DNA of 64,000 bases. It comes from Pirellula sp. (GTDB taxonomy: Bacteria; Planctomycetota; Planctomycetia; Pirellulales; Pirellulaceae). The position numbers were made by a program, and so were the translations under genes. The DNA lies in contig JAJTID010000015.1 in the NCBI GenBank assembly GCA_021300155.1, positions 58,470-122,469 on the forward strand, written 5' to 3'. This document shows, piece by piece, positions 46,209-54,759 of the stretch (positions within the stretch are counted from its first letter, which is position 1; every line of letters begins with the position of its first letter). Below the pieces are notes generated by a model. It worked only from the letters and a program-made list of their open reading frames with translations. It was not told the DNA's origin and made no database searches.

Positions 46209-46996
46209 CGAACCTTCAACGCATCCTCAATACACTAGACGAGCTCGCACCACTTCGCACCGCCGAGTCTTGGGACAACGTGGGTCTGCTCGCTGGAGAT
46301 CGATCACGTGACATCACACGTATCTTAACCTGTTTGACTGTGACAGATGCGACGCTCGATGAAGCGATTGAAAGCGGGGCGGAGCTCATCGTGACTCACC
46401 ATCCGATACCATTCAAACCGGTGCCACGCATTACCGCAGACTCGACGACGGGTAAGCTGTTATTGCGAGCCATCGAACATCGAATTGCAATCTACTCTCC
46501 ACACACCGCATGGGACAATTCCGAGCACGGCATCAATGCGCAATTGGCAAGACAGATTGGATTGCAAAATGTCCGACCATTAGCTCCCTTCTCTGCGGAC
46601 CTGCGTGCACCAATCGACACAGGTACCGGTAGATACGGCATACTTCCCACGGAAACCTCGATCGAGTCGCTGCAGAGCACTCTCACGAAATCGATTCCTT
46701 ATTGCCAGTTTCGCCACACGCATTCTATTCAACGAGTCGTGCAAAAGGTCGGGATCGTCTGCGGAAGCGGGGGCACTTTGCTGAGTCTCGCCATCAAAGC
46801 GGGTTGCGACGCCATGTTGACAGGTGAAGCGACCTATCATCAGTGCCTAGAAGCTGAGGCGAACAACCTTGCTCTTTTGATGGTCGGGCACTTTGCGAGC
46901 GAGTCCTTCGCGATGACGGAACTGGCCGCCCGATTATCAAGATTGCATCCCGATGTCGCATCGAAGGTCTCAAAACATGAACATTCCTTCTTTTAG
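46205..46996 (+). CDS. NIF3/YbgI-family metal-binding protein
   Basis: 263 residues. The family has a dinuclear metal site and is annotated as GTP cyclohydrolase 1 type 2 homologue, though its cell role is unsettled. Seen are NTLDELAPLRTAESWDNVGL, ELIVTHHPIPFKPVPRI with the metal His residues, YSPHTAWDNSEHGIN, and near the C terminus LTGEATYHQ and LLMVGHFASESFAM with the final His and Glu ligands. Start overlaps fmt by four bases, so the two are translationally coupled. Confidence 0.93.
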   Translation: MTNLQRILNTLDELAPLRTAESWDNVGLLAGDRSRDITRILTCLTVTDATLDEAIESGAELIVTHHPIPFKPVPRITADSTTGKLLLRAIEHRIAIYSPHTAWDNSEHGINAQLARQIGLQNVRPLAPFSADLRAPIDTGTGRYGILPTETSIESLQSTLTKSIPYCQFRHTHSIQRVVQKVGIVCGSGGTLLSLAIKAGCDAMLTGEATYHQCLEAEANNLALLMVGHFASESFAMTELAARLSRLHPDVASKVSKHEHSFF

Positions 46997-47140
46997 CTCC
47001 CCGCTGATGACCATCAAAATTCAGTGAAAATTCAATTGGCGTTAGATTTTTGGTCTTTCCGTGTACATATTCTCCAACGAAACTAGGGCTCTCGAAATCC
47101 TTCCTATCTGCCCCTTCTAAAACCTTCATCGAGTCACCCC

Positions 47141-50100
47141 ATGATCATTCCTTGGATTCGACACAGGAAAACTTCCAAAGGTAAATCCCACACTCCCAAG
47201 ATTACACGCCGACGTCGTTTGACCTGTGAATCGCTAGAACAACGCCGAGTTCTCGCGTCGGTCATCAGTGAGGTTTTCGCAACCAACAACGATACAGATC
47301 AGTATTTTGAACTTCGAGGCACACCAGGCTCCACCATCGCGAATGGGACCTACTTTACGGTCGTCGAAGGCTGGGGGGCGGTTCCTGGTGGCCGCGGCTA
47401 TATCCATTCGGTCGTCGATCTTTCAGGGCTGACTTTTGGTAGCAATGGATTTTTGGTGGTTGCGCCATTTAATCACCCCCACCAAATCCATGCGAGTTCG
47501 GGTTCTTTGATTAGCACTTCGACCGGTTTCTCTGGGTTGCCAAGTAATCGATGGAGCGATGCATCGACCATCTCGGATCGCTTTGCCCACGTGTTCATCG
47601 CTGCAAATTTTCTATTGGTACAAACATCAACTAAACCAGTCCCAGGCACGGATATCGATGCTGACGACAATGGCACGATCGACGGAGTCGCTGCAGGTTG
47701 GACCATTATCGATTCTGTGGGACTCCTCGGTCGGACAGCGACTCCTGCGACTTCTTACGGCAAGATCACTTTTGCAGAAGACTCTGCCGTCACGTACCCG
47801 GCGAATACTTCGCTAGTTATTACGGAACGTGGCGGTTACGTTGGCCGCGTCGGAAGCTCGTCAGGTTCATCGCCTGACGACTGGGTACACGGGAATCCAG
47901 TTGATGATGCGTCGGTTGCAGGTGTTGATTTCAAACTAACCTTCGGGACATTAGGAGATCCAACACCTCTCGTTTACGCAGGCAGGTCCATCGACCATGT
48001 GGGAACCTTTAACTTCAACGGCGGTGCTTTAGGCTCCATCGTCATGGATACCAATGGCGACAATGTGTTTGGTCCCGGCGACACTCCACTAGCGGGAGTG
48101 CAAGTCACCGCCGATCTAAATCAAAACGGGATAAGGGATAGCGTCACTGTTGCCGTGCGAGCAGACGACGTTCCGTTGGGAACGGATCTCACCAATCTCT
48201 TTCCAAACGCGACTCTCACGATCGCTGACGAAAACGGCGATAACATAGGCTTCAAGGTTCGTACCGTCACCAATCCGAACAACGCGGGCGACCGAATTTT
48301 TTCACACGAAGGAGTCGGCTTCAATCATACCGACCGGAAGATCAAAGCCGCCTTCTATACGGAAGTAAATGCTGTCTCCGTACTAGCCAATGGAGCGGAG
48401 GGATTAAGGGATTCTTATGGTCGTCTTGAGGTTTATGACAAGAACAATGTACTTCTTCAATTCACACAAACAGGCCCTATGCGACGTGGGAATATCGCAA
48501 CTCTCTCCATCAGTCGTCCAGCGGCAGACATTAAGTACGCTATCTTCTTCACCAATGATGATATGCCAAACTCAAGTCCCTTCGGATCCTTCGACAATCT
48601 GATTTATACTTATCCCGAATTCTCCGCGATTTCTGACGCAAACGGCCAATACTCGATCGAGCAGCTTCCTGTCGGCAACTACACGATTATTCCCACGAAC
48701 ACCGCTGGCAAAGTCCTTTGGAATGGAGCTCAGAGCTACCCACTTCCTGTGCTCAAGACTGAACATCTCTTGAATGCCCATTTTGGATTCCGTGATAATC
48801 AACCGCCTCAATTCTCTGACAGATCATTCAGCGTGCCAGAGAATTCAATTGTCGGCACCATAGCAGGCCAGATCACAGCAATCGACCCCGATGCAGGCCA
48901 GACTGTCGGTTATGAATTCCTCGACAATGCAGGCCCGTTTGCAATTGATCCCATCACGGGCACGATTCGAGTTGCTAATTCCCAACTCTGGGATTTTGAA
49001 ACGACATCACCAATCGTCATTCGCGTACGAGCCTTTGATTCACTCACGCCACCCGCTTCCACCATTCGAAATGTTACGATCTCACCAACGGACGTAAATG
49101 AGTCTCCAATCATCGCGGGCCAGCAATTCACGCTGGCTGAAAACTCTCCGAATGGCACCGTCATCGGAAATGTGGTAGCGACCGACCCAGATCAGGGAGT
49201 AGCAGGTACATTGACGTACACCATCGGTGCCGGCGGTCCAACCAATGTTTTCTCCCTGAATCCAACTACAGGGGCCCTCTCGGTTCTGGATAGTTCTCGA
49301 GTCGACTTCGAACAACAATCCGCTTGGACGTTTCCAGTGGTTGTTCGAGATGGTGGCACACCAACACTCAGCTCTACAGCTTCCATGACGGTTAGAATTA
49401 CGGACGTAAATGAACCGCCGAGGTCGCTATCGTTCACGAATGTTGTACCATTAGCTGAAACGGCGAATGTCGCATCTCCTGTGAATGTGGCTACCATCGG
49501 ATTCGTAGATGACGCGCTCGGGACCAACACGCTATCTCTAGGTGGAGCGGACGCTGCGCTTTTCAGTATTAACAATCGCCAACTTCGATTCCAAAACCCA
49601 CAAGGCCTCGATTTCGAGGCCAAATCTCAATACCGTGTTTTGGTCATGGTGGACGATCCAACCGTCGGTACCACTCCGGACAGTTCTGTCGAATTCACAT
49701 TAACAATCACCGATGTCAACGAGGCGCCAACGGATTTGACGATCACGCCGATGGTACAGTCTCTTCCCGAGTCCGCCAATGTATCCATTCCACTCACTGT
49801 TGCTCAGTTGCAGATTGTTGACGATGCGATCGGCACCAATAGCTTAACCCTCGCTGGACCGGATGCGAGATTCTTCTCCATCTCTGGCGCCAACCTCCAG
49901 TTTTCATCCGCGACTGGATTGGATTTTGAGGCAAAGAGTTCTTATCAAGTGACTGTTCGTTTAGTAGACAACACGATTCCAGGCGCTCAGACGATTTCAA
50001 GAAACTATGCATTGAGCATTTCCGACGTCAATGAACCTCCGACCGCCGTCAGCCTTGAGAGTGTGGTATCCAATATCAATGAGTCGCGTCAACCAGCCAC

Positions 50101-51754
50101 TTCACAGATATTGGCTACGATTCGATTCATCGATGATGCACTCGGAACCAACGAGTTTCGTTTATCGGGTGACGATGCTGCATTGTTTGAAATAGTTGGT
50201 AATCAGCTCGTTCTCAAAGCGGGGTCTATCTTTGATTTTGAGACAAAATCATCCTATGCAGCAAAGATCAGCGTTGTCGATCCAACACTTCAAGTCACCA
50301 ACAATCCATCGGTCGATTATTTCTTGTCGGTCAACAACCGACCCGAAGTACAATCCATCACCGACGGTTCAGGCGGTGCGATTGGTGCCGAAACGGATAG
50401 CATTCGCGTGTTGTGGGATTCACCCGTAATCGTTGGAGCGAACGCTTTCAAGCTACAAAAGCTCGATGTGGTCGGCTTAGTGAATATTCCTCGAATCACC
50501 AATACACTCGTGAATGGCAGAACTATCACGACATTGCAGTTGTCAGGGCCTTTTGTTCGACAGGATGGAAAACTGAATGATGGTCTGTATTTCTTAGCCA
50601 TTGATGGCGCATTGGTGCGTCAATCCAACACGCAACTGCTCGGAGAAGACTACATGTCGCCCGTCATGACCATTCTTCATGCATCGCTTTCCGGTAAGGT
50701 TGAAGTTTCCGGCGCCGCAACGTTTCTCCGCGGAGAGGAGAGGACGATCACGTTGAACTTGACGGGTATCAATCCTTCTCCAACGACAGGCATAGACTAC
50801 TCAATTGACCTAGATGGCAACGGTTCGGCAGACCTGCAACGCTCTGGTGGTTCAACTGTTTCCTTCCCCGCTAGCTACACAACACCAGGTAGCTATACGA
50901 TGCTGATAACTGCGACTCAAAACGGAACGGTCGTGGCTACAGGCTCGCACATCGTCGACGTATCACCAACAACAAATGTTGTTGAGAACTGGCTCAGTTC
51001 GATGGATACGGACCGAGATAGCACCATCAATGCTTTGGATGTCTTGGGATTGGTCAATGCCATCAACCGAACCACTTCAGGGGCTCCGCCGTATCAACGC
51101 GATCTAGATGTGGATCGAGATGGAACGATCACTGCACTTGATGTGTTAGCAGTGGTCAATTATCTGAATGCTGCGGACCCGAAACCGATAGGTGAGTTTT
51201 CACAGCTTGTTATGCAGGAAACAGGGACTGTTCGTGGACTGACAAACGATACGAAGGTAACGGGCCGGATCAATAGTAGCAGTCGCGAATTGTTTGTTTC
51301 TCTTAATGGTCTGGAGCGAAAGAATGCATCTCAATTTGTACAGCCAGACGGAACCTTTACATTGACCGATGCCGCTATCGCTTCGTTGTTTGGCGGTATC
51401 CCGGAAACCGCGAGCGAGTTGTCTCTTTCAACTCGTACAGGAACGAACTTTTCACTGTCTTCAGACAAACGATTCCGAAAGCTAGCTGCATCGACAGCGG
51501 ACTTCCGAGTCCTATCAGCCATGGCCAACAACGGAGAATTCAGAGTTTCATGGACCAGCAACGGGGCAGGTAACCGATACAAAGTATTCGCCTATCCATT
51601 GGGTGGCTCTCCCGAAGTTGTCAAAACAGGACTATCAAGCACCTCTACTACTTTACTTGAATTACCTCGAGGCAACTACGATTTGTTCATCGAGGCACAG
51701 GATGGAGCTGGAAATGTTCGTCGCACGGAAACGGTTGTCATCGCCGTCCCTTAG
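47141..51754 (+). CDS. Large secreted protein with lamin-tail, cadherin-like and dockerin modules
   Basis: 1537 residues. RRRLTCESLEQRRVLASVIS near residue 25-45 is the planctomycete N-terminal export motif. The next 250 residues look like a lamin-tail-type domain (VISEVFATNNDTDQYFELRG). An SdrD/CNA-like stretch (DTNGDNVFGPGDTPLAGVQV) follows. About residues 560-1065 hold five cadherin-like repeats of roughly 100 residues; the first two are classical (VPENSIVGTIAGQITAIDPD; DVNESP), the last three share FVDDALGTNTLSLGG-type wording. Residues about 1285-1345 form a type I dockerin with two calcium loops (DTDRDSTINALDVLGLVNAI and DVDRDGTITALDVLAVVNYL). Probably a cell-surface or secreted adhesion or scaffold protein. 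Confidence 0.9.
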   Translation: MIIPWIRHRKTSKGKSHTPKITRRRRLTCESLEQRRVLASVISEVFATNNDTDQYFELRGTPGSTIANGTYFTVVEGWGAVPGGRGYIHSVVDLSGLTFGSNGFLVVAPFNHPHQIHASSGSLISTSTGFSGLPSNRWSDASTISDRFAHVFIAANFLLVQTSTKPVPGTDIDADDNGTIDGVAAGWTIIDSVGLLGRTATPATSYGKITFAEDSAVTYPANTSLVITERGGYVGRVGSSSGSSPDDWVHGNPVDDASVAGVDFKLTFGTLGDPTPLVYAGRSIDHVGTFNFNGGALGSIVMDTNGDNVFGPGDTPLAGVQVTADLNQNGIRDSVTVAVRADDVPLGTDLTNLFPNATLTIADENGDNIGFKVRTVTNPNNAGDRIFSHEGVGFNHTDRKIKAAFYTEVNAVSVLANGAEGLRDSYGRLEVYDKNNVLLQFTQTGPMRRGNIATLSISRPAADIKYAIFFTNDDMPNSSPFGSFDNLIYTYPEFSAISDANGQYSIEQLPVGNYTIIPTNTAGKVLWNGAQSYPLPVLKTEHLLNAHFGFRDNQPPQFSDRSFSVPENSIVGTIAGQITAIDPDAGQTVGYEFLDNAGPFAIDPITGTIRVANSQLWDFETTSPIVIRVRAFDSLTPPASTIRNVTISPTDVNESPIIAGQQFTLAENSPNGTVIGNVVATDPDQGVAGTLTYTIGAGGPTNVFSLNPTTGALSVLDSSRVDFEQQSAWTFPVVVRDGGTPTLSSTASMTVRITDVNEPPRSLSFTNVVPLAETANVASPVNVATIGFVDDALGTNTLSLGGADAALFSINNRQLRFQNPQGLDFEAKSQYRVLVMVDDPTVGTTPDSSVEFTLTITDVNEAPTDLTITPMVQSLPESANVSIPLTVAQLQIVDDAIGTNSLTLAGPDARFFSISGANLQFSSATGLDFEAKSSYQVTVRLVDNTIPGAQTISRNYALSISDVNEPPTAVSLESVVSNINESRQPATSQILATIRFIDDALGTNEFRLSGDDAALFEIVGNQLVLKAGSIFDFETKSSYAAKISVVDPTLQVTNNPSVDYFLSVNNRPEVQSITDGSGGAIGAETDSIRVLWDSPVIVGANAFKLQKLDVVGLVNIPRITNTLVNGRTITTLQLSGPFVRQDGKLNDGLYFLAIDGALVRQSNTQLLGEDYMSPVMTILHASLSGKVEVSGAATFLRGEERTITLNLTGINPSPTTGIDYSIDLDGNGSADLQRSGGSTVSFPASYTTPGSYTMLITATQNGTVVATGSHIVDVSPTTNVVENWLSSMDTDRDSTINALDVLGLVNAINRTTSGAPPYQRDLDVDRDGTITALDVLAVVNYLNAADPKPIGEFSQLVMQETGTVRGLTNDTKVTGRINSSSRELFVSLNGLERKNASQFVQPDGTFTLTDAAIASLFGGIPETASELSLSTRTGTNFSLSSDKRFRKLAASTADFRVLSAMANNGEFRVSWTSNGAGNRYKVFAYPLGGSPEVVKTGLSSTSTTLLELPRGNYDLFIEAQDGAGNVRRTETVVIAVP

Positions 51755-51819
51755 ATAGATACGCCGCCGGATATGCCACAAGCAGCTTTCGGACGGAAAG
51801 CAACCTGCGCGACTCCACT

Positions 51820-51863
51820 GCCGCTTTCGGCAACTGGACTAGCCGCCTTCGGCAACTGGACTA
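51820..51863. repeat. Perfectly adjacent 22-base tandem repeat
   Basis: GCCGCTTTCGGCAACTGGACTA (51820-51841) is followed directly by GCCGCCTTCGGCAACTGGACTA (51842-51863), one base different. A weaker GCAGCTTTCGGACGG lies 35 bases upstream. It sits in the gene-free 51.8-52.1 kb stretch. Confidence 0.75.
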
Positions 51864-52027
51864 CAAGGGTGACTTTCCCAGCTCCGCATGCGTTCGTGGC
51901 GAAACTCCAGCAACCACTGGCCAGCTTCGACATGCCAAACGCCTGGTTAGCTGAACTGGAACTGCTTGCCCTAACCAGCGTCGCGACCGGAGTTTTGCCC
52001 GAGTCAACTTGAGTTTTACTTTAACGC

Positions 52028-52057
52028 GAGCCGTATACGGACACATACGTACAGTTC
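52028..52057 (+). mobile_element. Possible group II intron domain V relic
   Basis: GAGCCGTATACGGACACATACGTACAGTTC resembles the catalytic domain V of bacterial group II introns (GAGCCGTATGCG...CGCACGTACGGTTC) and is followed by TGTGAGAGGGCTGAAGG, wording often seen at intron 3' ends. The lower stem pairs GAGCCGT with ACAGTTC with one C-A mismatch; the AGC triad is kept; it is 4 bases shorter than the usual 34. No reverse transcriptase ORF is upstream, so only a relic is suggested. Confidence 0.4.
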
Positions 52058-52123
52058 TGTGAGAGGGCTGAAGGAATCATTACGCCGATTCATCCTGCTC
52101 GACGTTCCCGTATGAGGTGACTG

Positions 52124-53254
52124 CTAGGAATCGAATCGAAATGGAATTCCGAGGATTTCAGCGACCCGCTTCGGTCGACGAAGCGATTCTTGCATTCGAA
52201 TGGCTTCGTTACTGCCTCGTAAGTCTGTGCATTCGGGGTGTGATTCTGGTGATGCGATGATCCCCAATTCGTGCAACACATGCGCCGTACTATGCTTGTA
52301 AGCTGCGGCGCTCATCGATGCATCCAAGCGAAAAACTTGGTCTTCTAAAGATTGGAACGCTTCAAAGACTTTATAAACCCGTGTATCAAATGCTCCTGAA
52401 CCTGTCGTGAATTTCTTACGGGGCGCATCATCAGTTAGCCACATATCCTTGGCGGCTGCAATGAGGGGGGCACCACTCACGGCCGCACCGATCAACAATG
52501 GCAATCCAAGCTTGATCGCGGTCGCAATTCCAAAATCGTCTCCGCTATGAGGCGCGAAGTCCAATTGAAGATCGCGGCACATCGCAGCCCAATATAGAAA
52601 GTGCGGTTCGTCCAGCGTACTAATCTTGCCGCCGATGAACTTTGGATGCTGGGCCAGTTGCCAAAGCAACCACGGCTCAAAAGGCTTCGCCCAAGGAACG
52701 AAAGCGGGTTCAAGAGCATGAACGATTCCTGGGCGAATAAGCCAGTCGGCAATTGCAAAGTATGCGTCCCGTTTTGGTTCGGGGGCCAGCGCGCTCAACC
52801 ATTTCGAAGTCATCAGCATGACCTCGCAGTTATCATATTGCTGAACGATGTCGAGAAGTGGCCGATATCGATCCGGTTGGAATGAGCTATCTTTTTCCGC
52901 ACCACGAGCGGTAACACCAGCGATAAACTTTGCACCCGGAAAAGCGTTTCGAAACCGCCGGAGAACCTCGCTGTAGAGCGCATTATCCAAATTAAAAATA
53001 TAGCCAGTGTCCGCGTTCAGCACGACCACCAGTTCGACCCCATAGTAATCAGCAGCTGATTGCATCCAAGCGATGCTGGAGACAAATCCTTCCCAGTCTG
53101 GTTGCTTATTTCGAAACGGAAGAAGCGCCGCCGCGCAAAGTCGGGCCTTTGTGTGGTGATCGATCAACGACTCCTCGCTAGTCCAAGCCCACTTGGTATC
53201 GAGCCAGTTTGTAGAAGGTGTCAGTTCCTGGGGGGTTGCAATCAACGGTTTCAT
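52124..53254 (-). CDS. DHDPS-like aldolase, divergent
   Basis: 376 residues, longer than the usual 300. The core looks like the dihydrodipicolinate synthase/NAL TIM barrel: CAAALLPFRNKQPDWEGFVS at the start, FIAGVTARGAEKD in the position of the GTTGE loop region, and HPKFIGGKISTLDEPHFLYW with a probable Schiff-base Lys in GGK. The C-terminal 100 residues (AFDTRVYKVFEAFQSLEDQV) are helical as in the family. The substrate loops differ, so it is unlikely to be DapA itself. A single gene on its strand, about 190 bases from the next. Confidence 0.72.
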   Translation of the reverse strand: MKPLIATPQELTPSTNWLDTKWAWTSEESLIDHHTKARLCAAALLPFRNKQPDWEGFVSSIAWMQSAADYYGVELVVVLNADTGYIFNLDNALYSEVLRRFRNAFPGAKFIAGVTARGAEKDSSFQPDRYRPLLDIVQQYDNCEVMLMTSKWLSALAPEPKRDAYFAIADWLIRPGIVHALEPAFVPWAKPFEPWLLWQLAQHPKFIGGKISTLDEPHFLYWAAMCRDLQLDFAPHSGDDFGIATAIKLGLPLLIGAAVSGAPLIAAAKDMWLTDDAPRKKFTTGSGAFDTRVYKVFEAFQSLEDQVFRLDASMSAAAYKHSTAHVLHELGIIASPESHPECTDLRGSNEAIRMQESLRRPKRVAEILGIPFRFDS

Positions 53255-53444
53255 GAGTGTCCTGTACGAATATTAGTCGAAACCGAATTGTAATCCATCC
53301 CTCGCGAATGAGGGACAACACTCACAAGAAACAGTCATCAGGTCCTGCGCTGGGCTGCCTTTACGATAAGATTGTTGATGACTCGTTTGACACCAGAAAT
53401 CGCCGCGCAGACGGATGACGCTGCGATTTTTTGATGTCATGCAT

Positions 53445-54680
53445 TTACTTTTTCGTTCCAAACTTGGAATTAAACACATCTGGATCAAAGGGGTCTTGCC
53501 CTATCGCCTTTTTTTGCCGTTCTAGCTTGTCAATGGCAGACTCCAGCAGAGCAATGTCACCAGCGGAGATGACGCCAGCACCAGGCGGATTGCTTTGTGA
53601 GTTGTCGGCAGGCTTTGAGAGTTTGGCGTTGCGGTCTTGTTCTGGTAATCTCTGCGTTTCACGGATCCAATCCATTCTGCTTTTGGGGTTTGTCGAGGGA
53701 GTTGCAATGGATGGTTGAACATCGGTCGCGATAGCTTCAACGACAGTTTTGGAGTTCGTGGACACAATTTCTCCCTCAACTGCGTTGGCAAACTCCAAGG
53801 ACTTGATCCATTGAGCTATACGCTCGATGTGAGCTCGATCATCTTCTCGCAATGGATTGAAGCGTGGAGATTTTTGAATTCCATGCGCATTGGTTGCGTA
53901 AGCAATGAGTTGGCTGCTACTCGGATCTTTCGGATTAATGTATCGCAGTACATTCTCCAAGTTTTGGTTTGCAATCGTTGACGCTTGATCGCCTGCAGCT
54001 TTGTGGATGTGAAAACTCGAGTTGCCTGGTAAACCGTGACAACCCGCTTGGCCGCATCCATTGATCAAGATCGGAGCAACGGTAGTATGAAAAGCTTTCT
54101 TGACATATCCAGGAATCGCAAGATGCTGGACGCCTGGTTTCGAGACATTTTCGACCGAGCTGGCGAGCGTTACTCCCGTAGGATTTGGCGTTGACTCTTG
54201 GATGGCAACGGCACTTCTGACTTCGTTCTTTGCAATGGAAGAACGCACCTCTTCGCTGTTGAGAAGAGCCGACTTGAGTTGCTGTTCGAGTTGTCTAAAT
54301 TTTGCAGACGACTCAACATTCTTTGCGAGTTCACCGTAATGATAAACCGCTTGTTCGAGGAGTTGTTGTTGCAGGCACCATTGGGTTAGATGCCAATGTT
54401 CGCCCGTTCCCCAAACGCGTATCGACTTGGCCTGAGCATGGTACAGTTCGAGTTTTGAGGCAGCGATATGTCCGACCTGTTTCGAATCGACTTGAATCGT
54501 TGCCCCTTGTCCGAGTCGAATTTCCATTTTCTCGCCGACAGGCCGAACGACACCATGAAACACACTGCCGTTGTTCATCAACACGAAGGAACGATTGTCC
54601 GGTTCAGACCCACGAAGTGGACTTAACGACGCGAAACAAACAGCGGAAACGCCAAGTAGTAACCCGACAAACTTTTGCAT
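53445..54680 (-). CDS. Secreted protein with C-x4-C-H heme-type motif
   Basis: 411 residues from ATG 54680 (ORF track six codons longer). Signal peptide MQKFVGLLLGVSAVCFASLS. Residues 30-110 look like a small beta domain (NNGSVFHGVVRPVGEKMEIR). Near residue 215, VAPILINGCGQAGCHGLPGN carries C-G-Q-A-G-C-H, a four-residue spacing instead of the standard two, followed by NLENVLRYINPKDPSSSQLI and HIERIAQWIKSLEF as in planctomycete cytochrome-like domains. The C terminus is Ser/Asn/Pro-rich and helical. Downstream of ffh by 80 bases on the same strand, with a small hairpin between. Heme binding is inferred. Confidence 0.7.
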   Translation of the reverse strand: MQKFVGLLLGVSAVCFASLSPLRGSEPDNRSFVLMNNGSVFHGVVRPVGEKMEIRLGQGATIQVDSKQVGHIAASKLELYHAQAKSIRVWGTGEHWHLTQWCLQQQLLEQAVYHYGELAKNVESSAKFRQLEQQLKSALLNSEEVRSSIAKNEVRSAVAIQESTPNPTGVTLASSVENVSKPGVQHLAIPGYVKKAFHTTVAPILINGCGQAGCHGLPGNSSFHIHKAAGDQASTIANQNLENVLRYINPKDPSSSQLIAYATNAHGIQKSPRFNPLREDDRAHIERIAQWIKSLEFANAVEGEIVSTNSKTVVEAIATDVQPSIATPSTNPKSRMDWIRETQRLPEQDRNAKLSKPADNSQSNPPGAGVISAGDIALLESAIDKLERQKKAIGQDPFDPDVFNSKFGTKK

Positions 54681-54739
54681 TTTTAAGTCCCTGAACAAAC
54701 CGCTGGCCTAGAGTGCTCGTGGGACAATAGCAAATCAAT

Positions 54740-54757
54740 GAGGTTCGAAGCAACCTC
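54740..54757 (-). terminator. Small hairpin after ffh
   Basis: GAGGTT-CGAAGC-AACCTC, a 6-base stem just downstream of the ffh stop. No U-run follows on the minus strand, so termination is uncertain; it may instead stabilise the ffh message end. Confidence 0.3.
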
Positions 54758-54759
54758 GG

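Larger units (their letters stand above)
51755..52123. other. Gene-free stretch with foreign-looking sequence
   Basis: About 370 bases, seemingly richer in G and C than its neighbours, containing the 22-base tandem repeat and the domain V-like element. The ORFs 51773-52012 (plus) and 51751-51933 (minus) have no recognisable domain and reflect the base composition. It may be the scar of an inserted element. Confidence 0.4.

Noticed and set aside
51773-52012. 79-codon plus-strand ORF with tandem repeat
   Set aside because: No family resemblance and an antisense ORF of the same kind exists; composition effect in a scar-like region.
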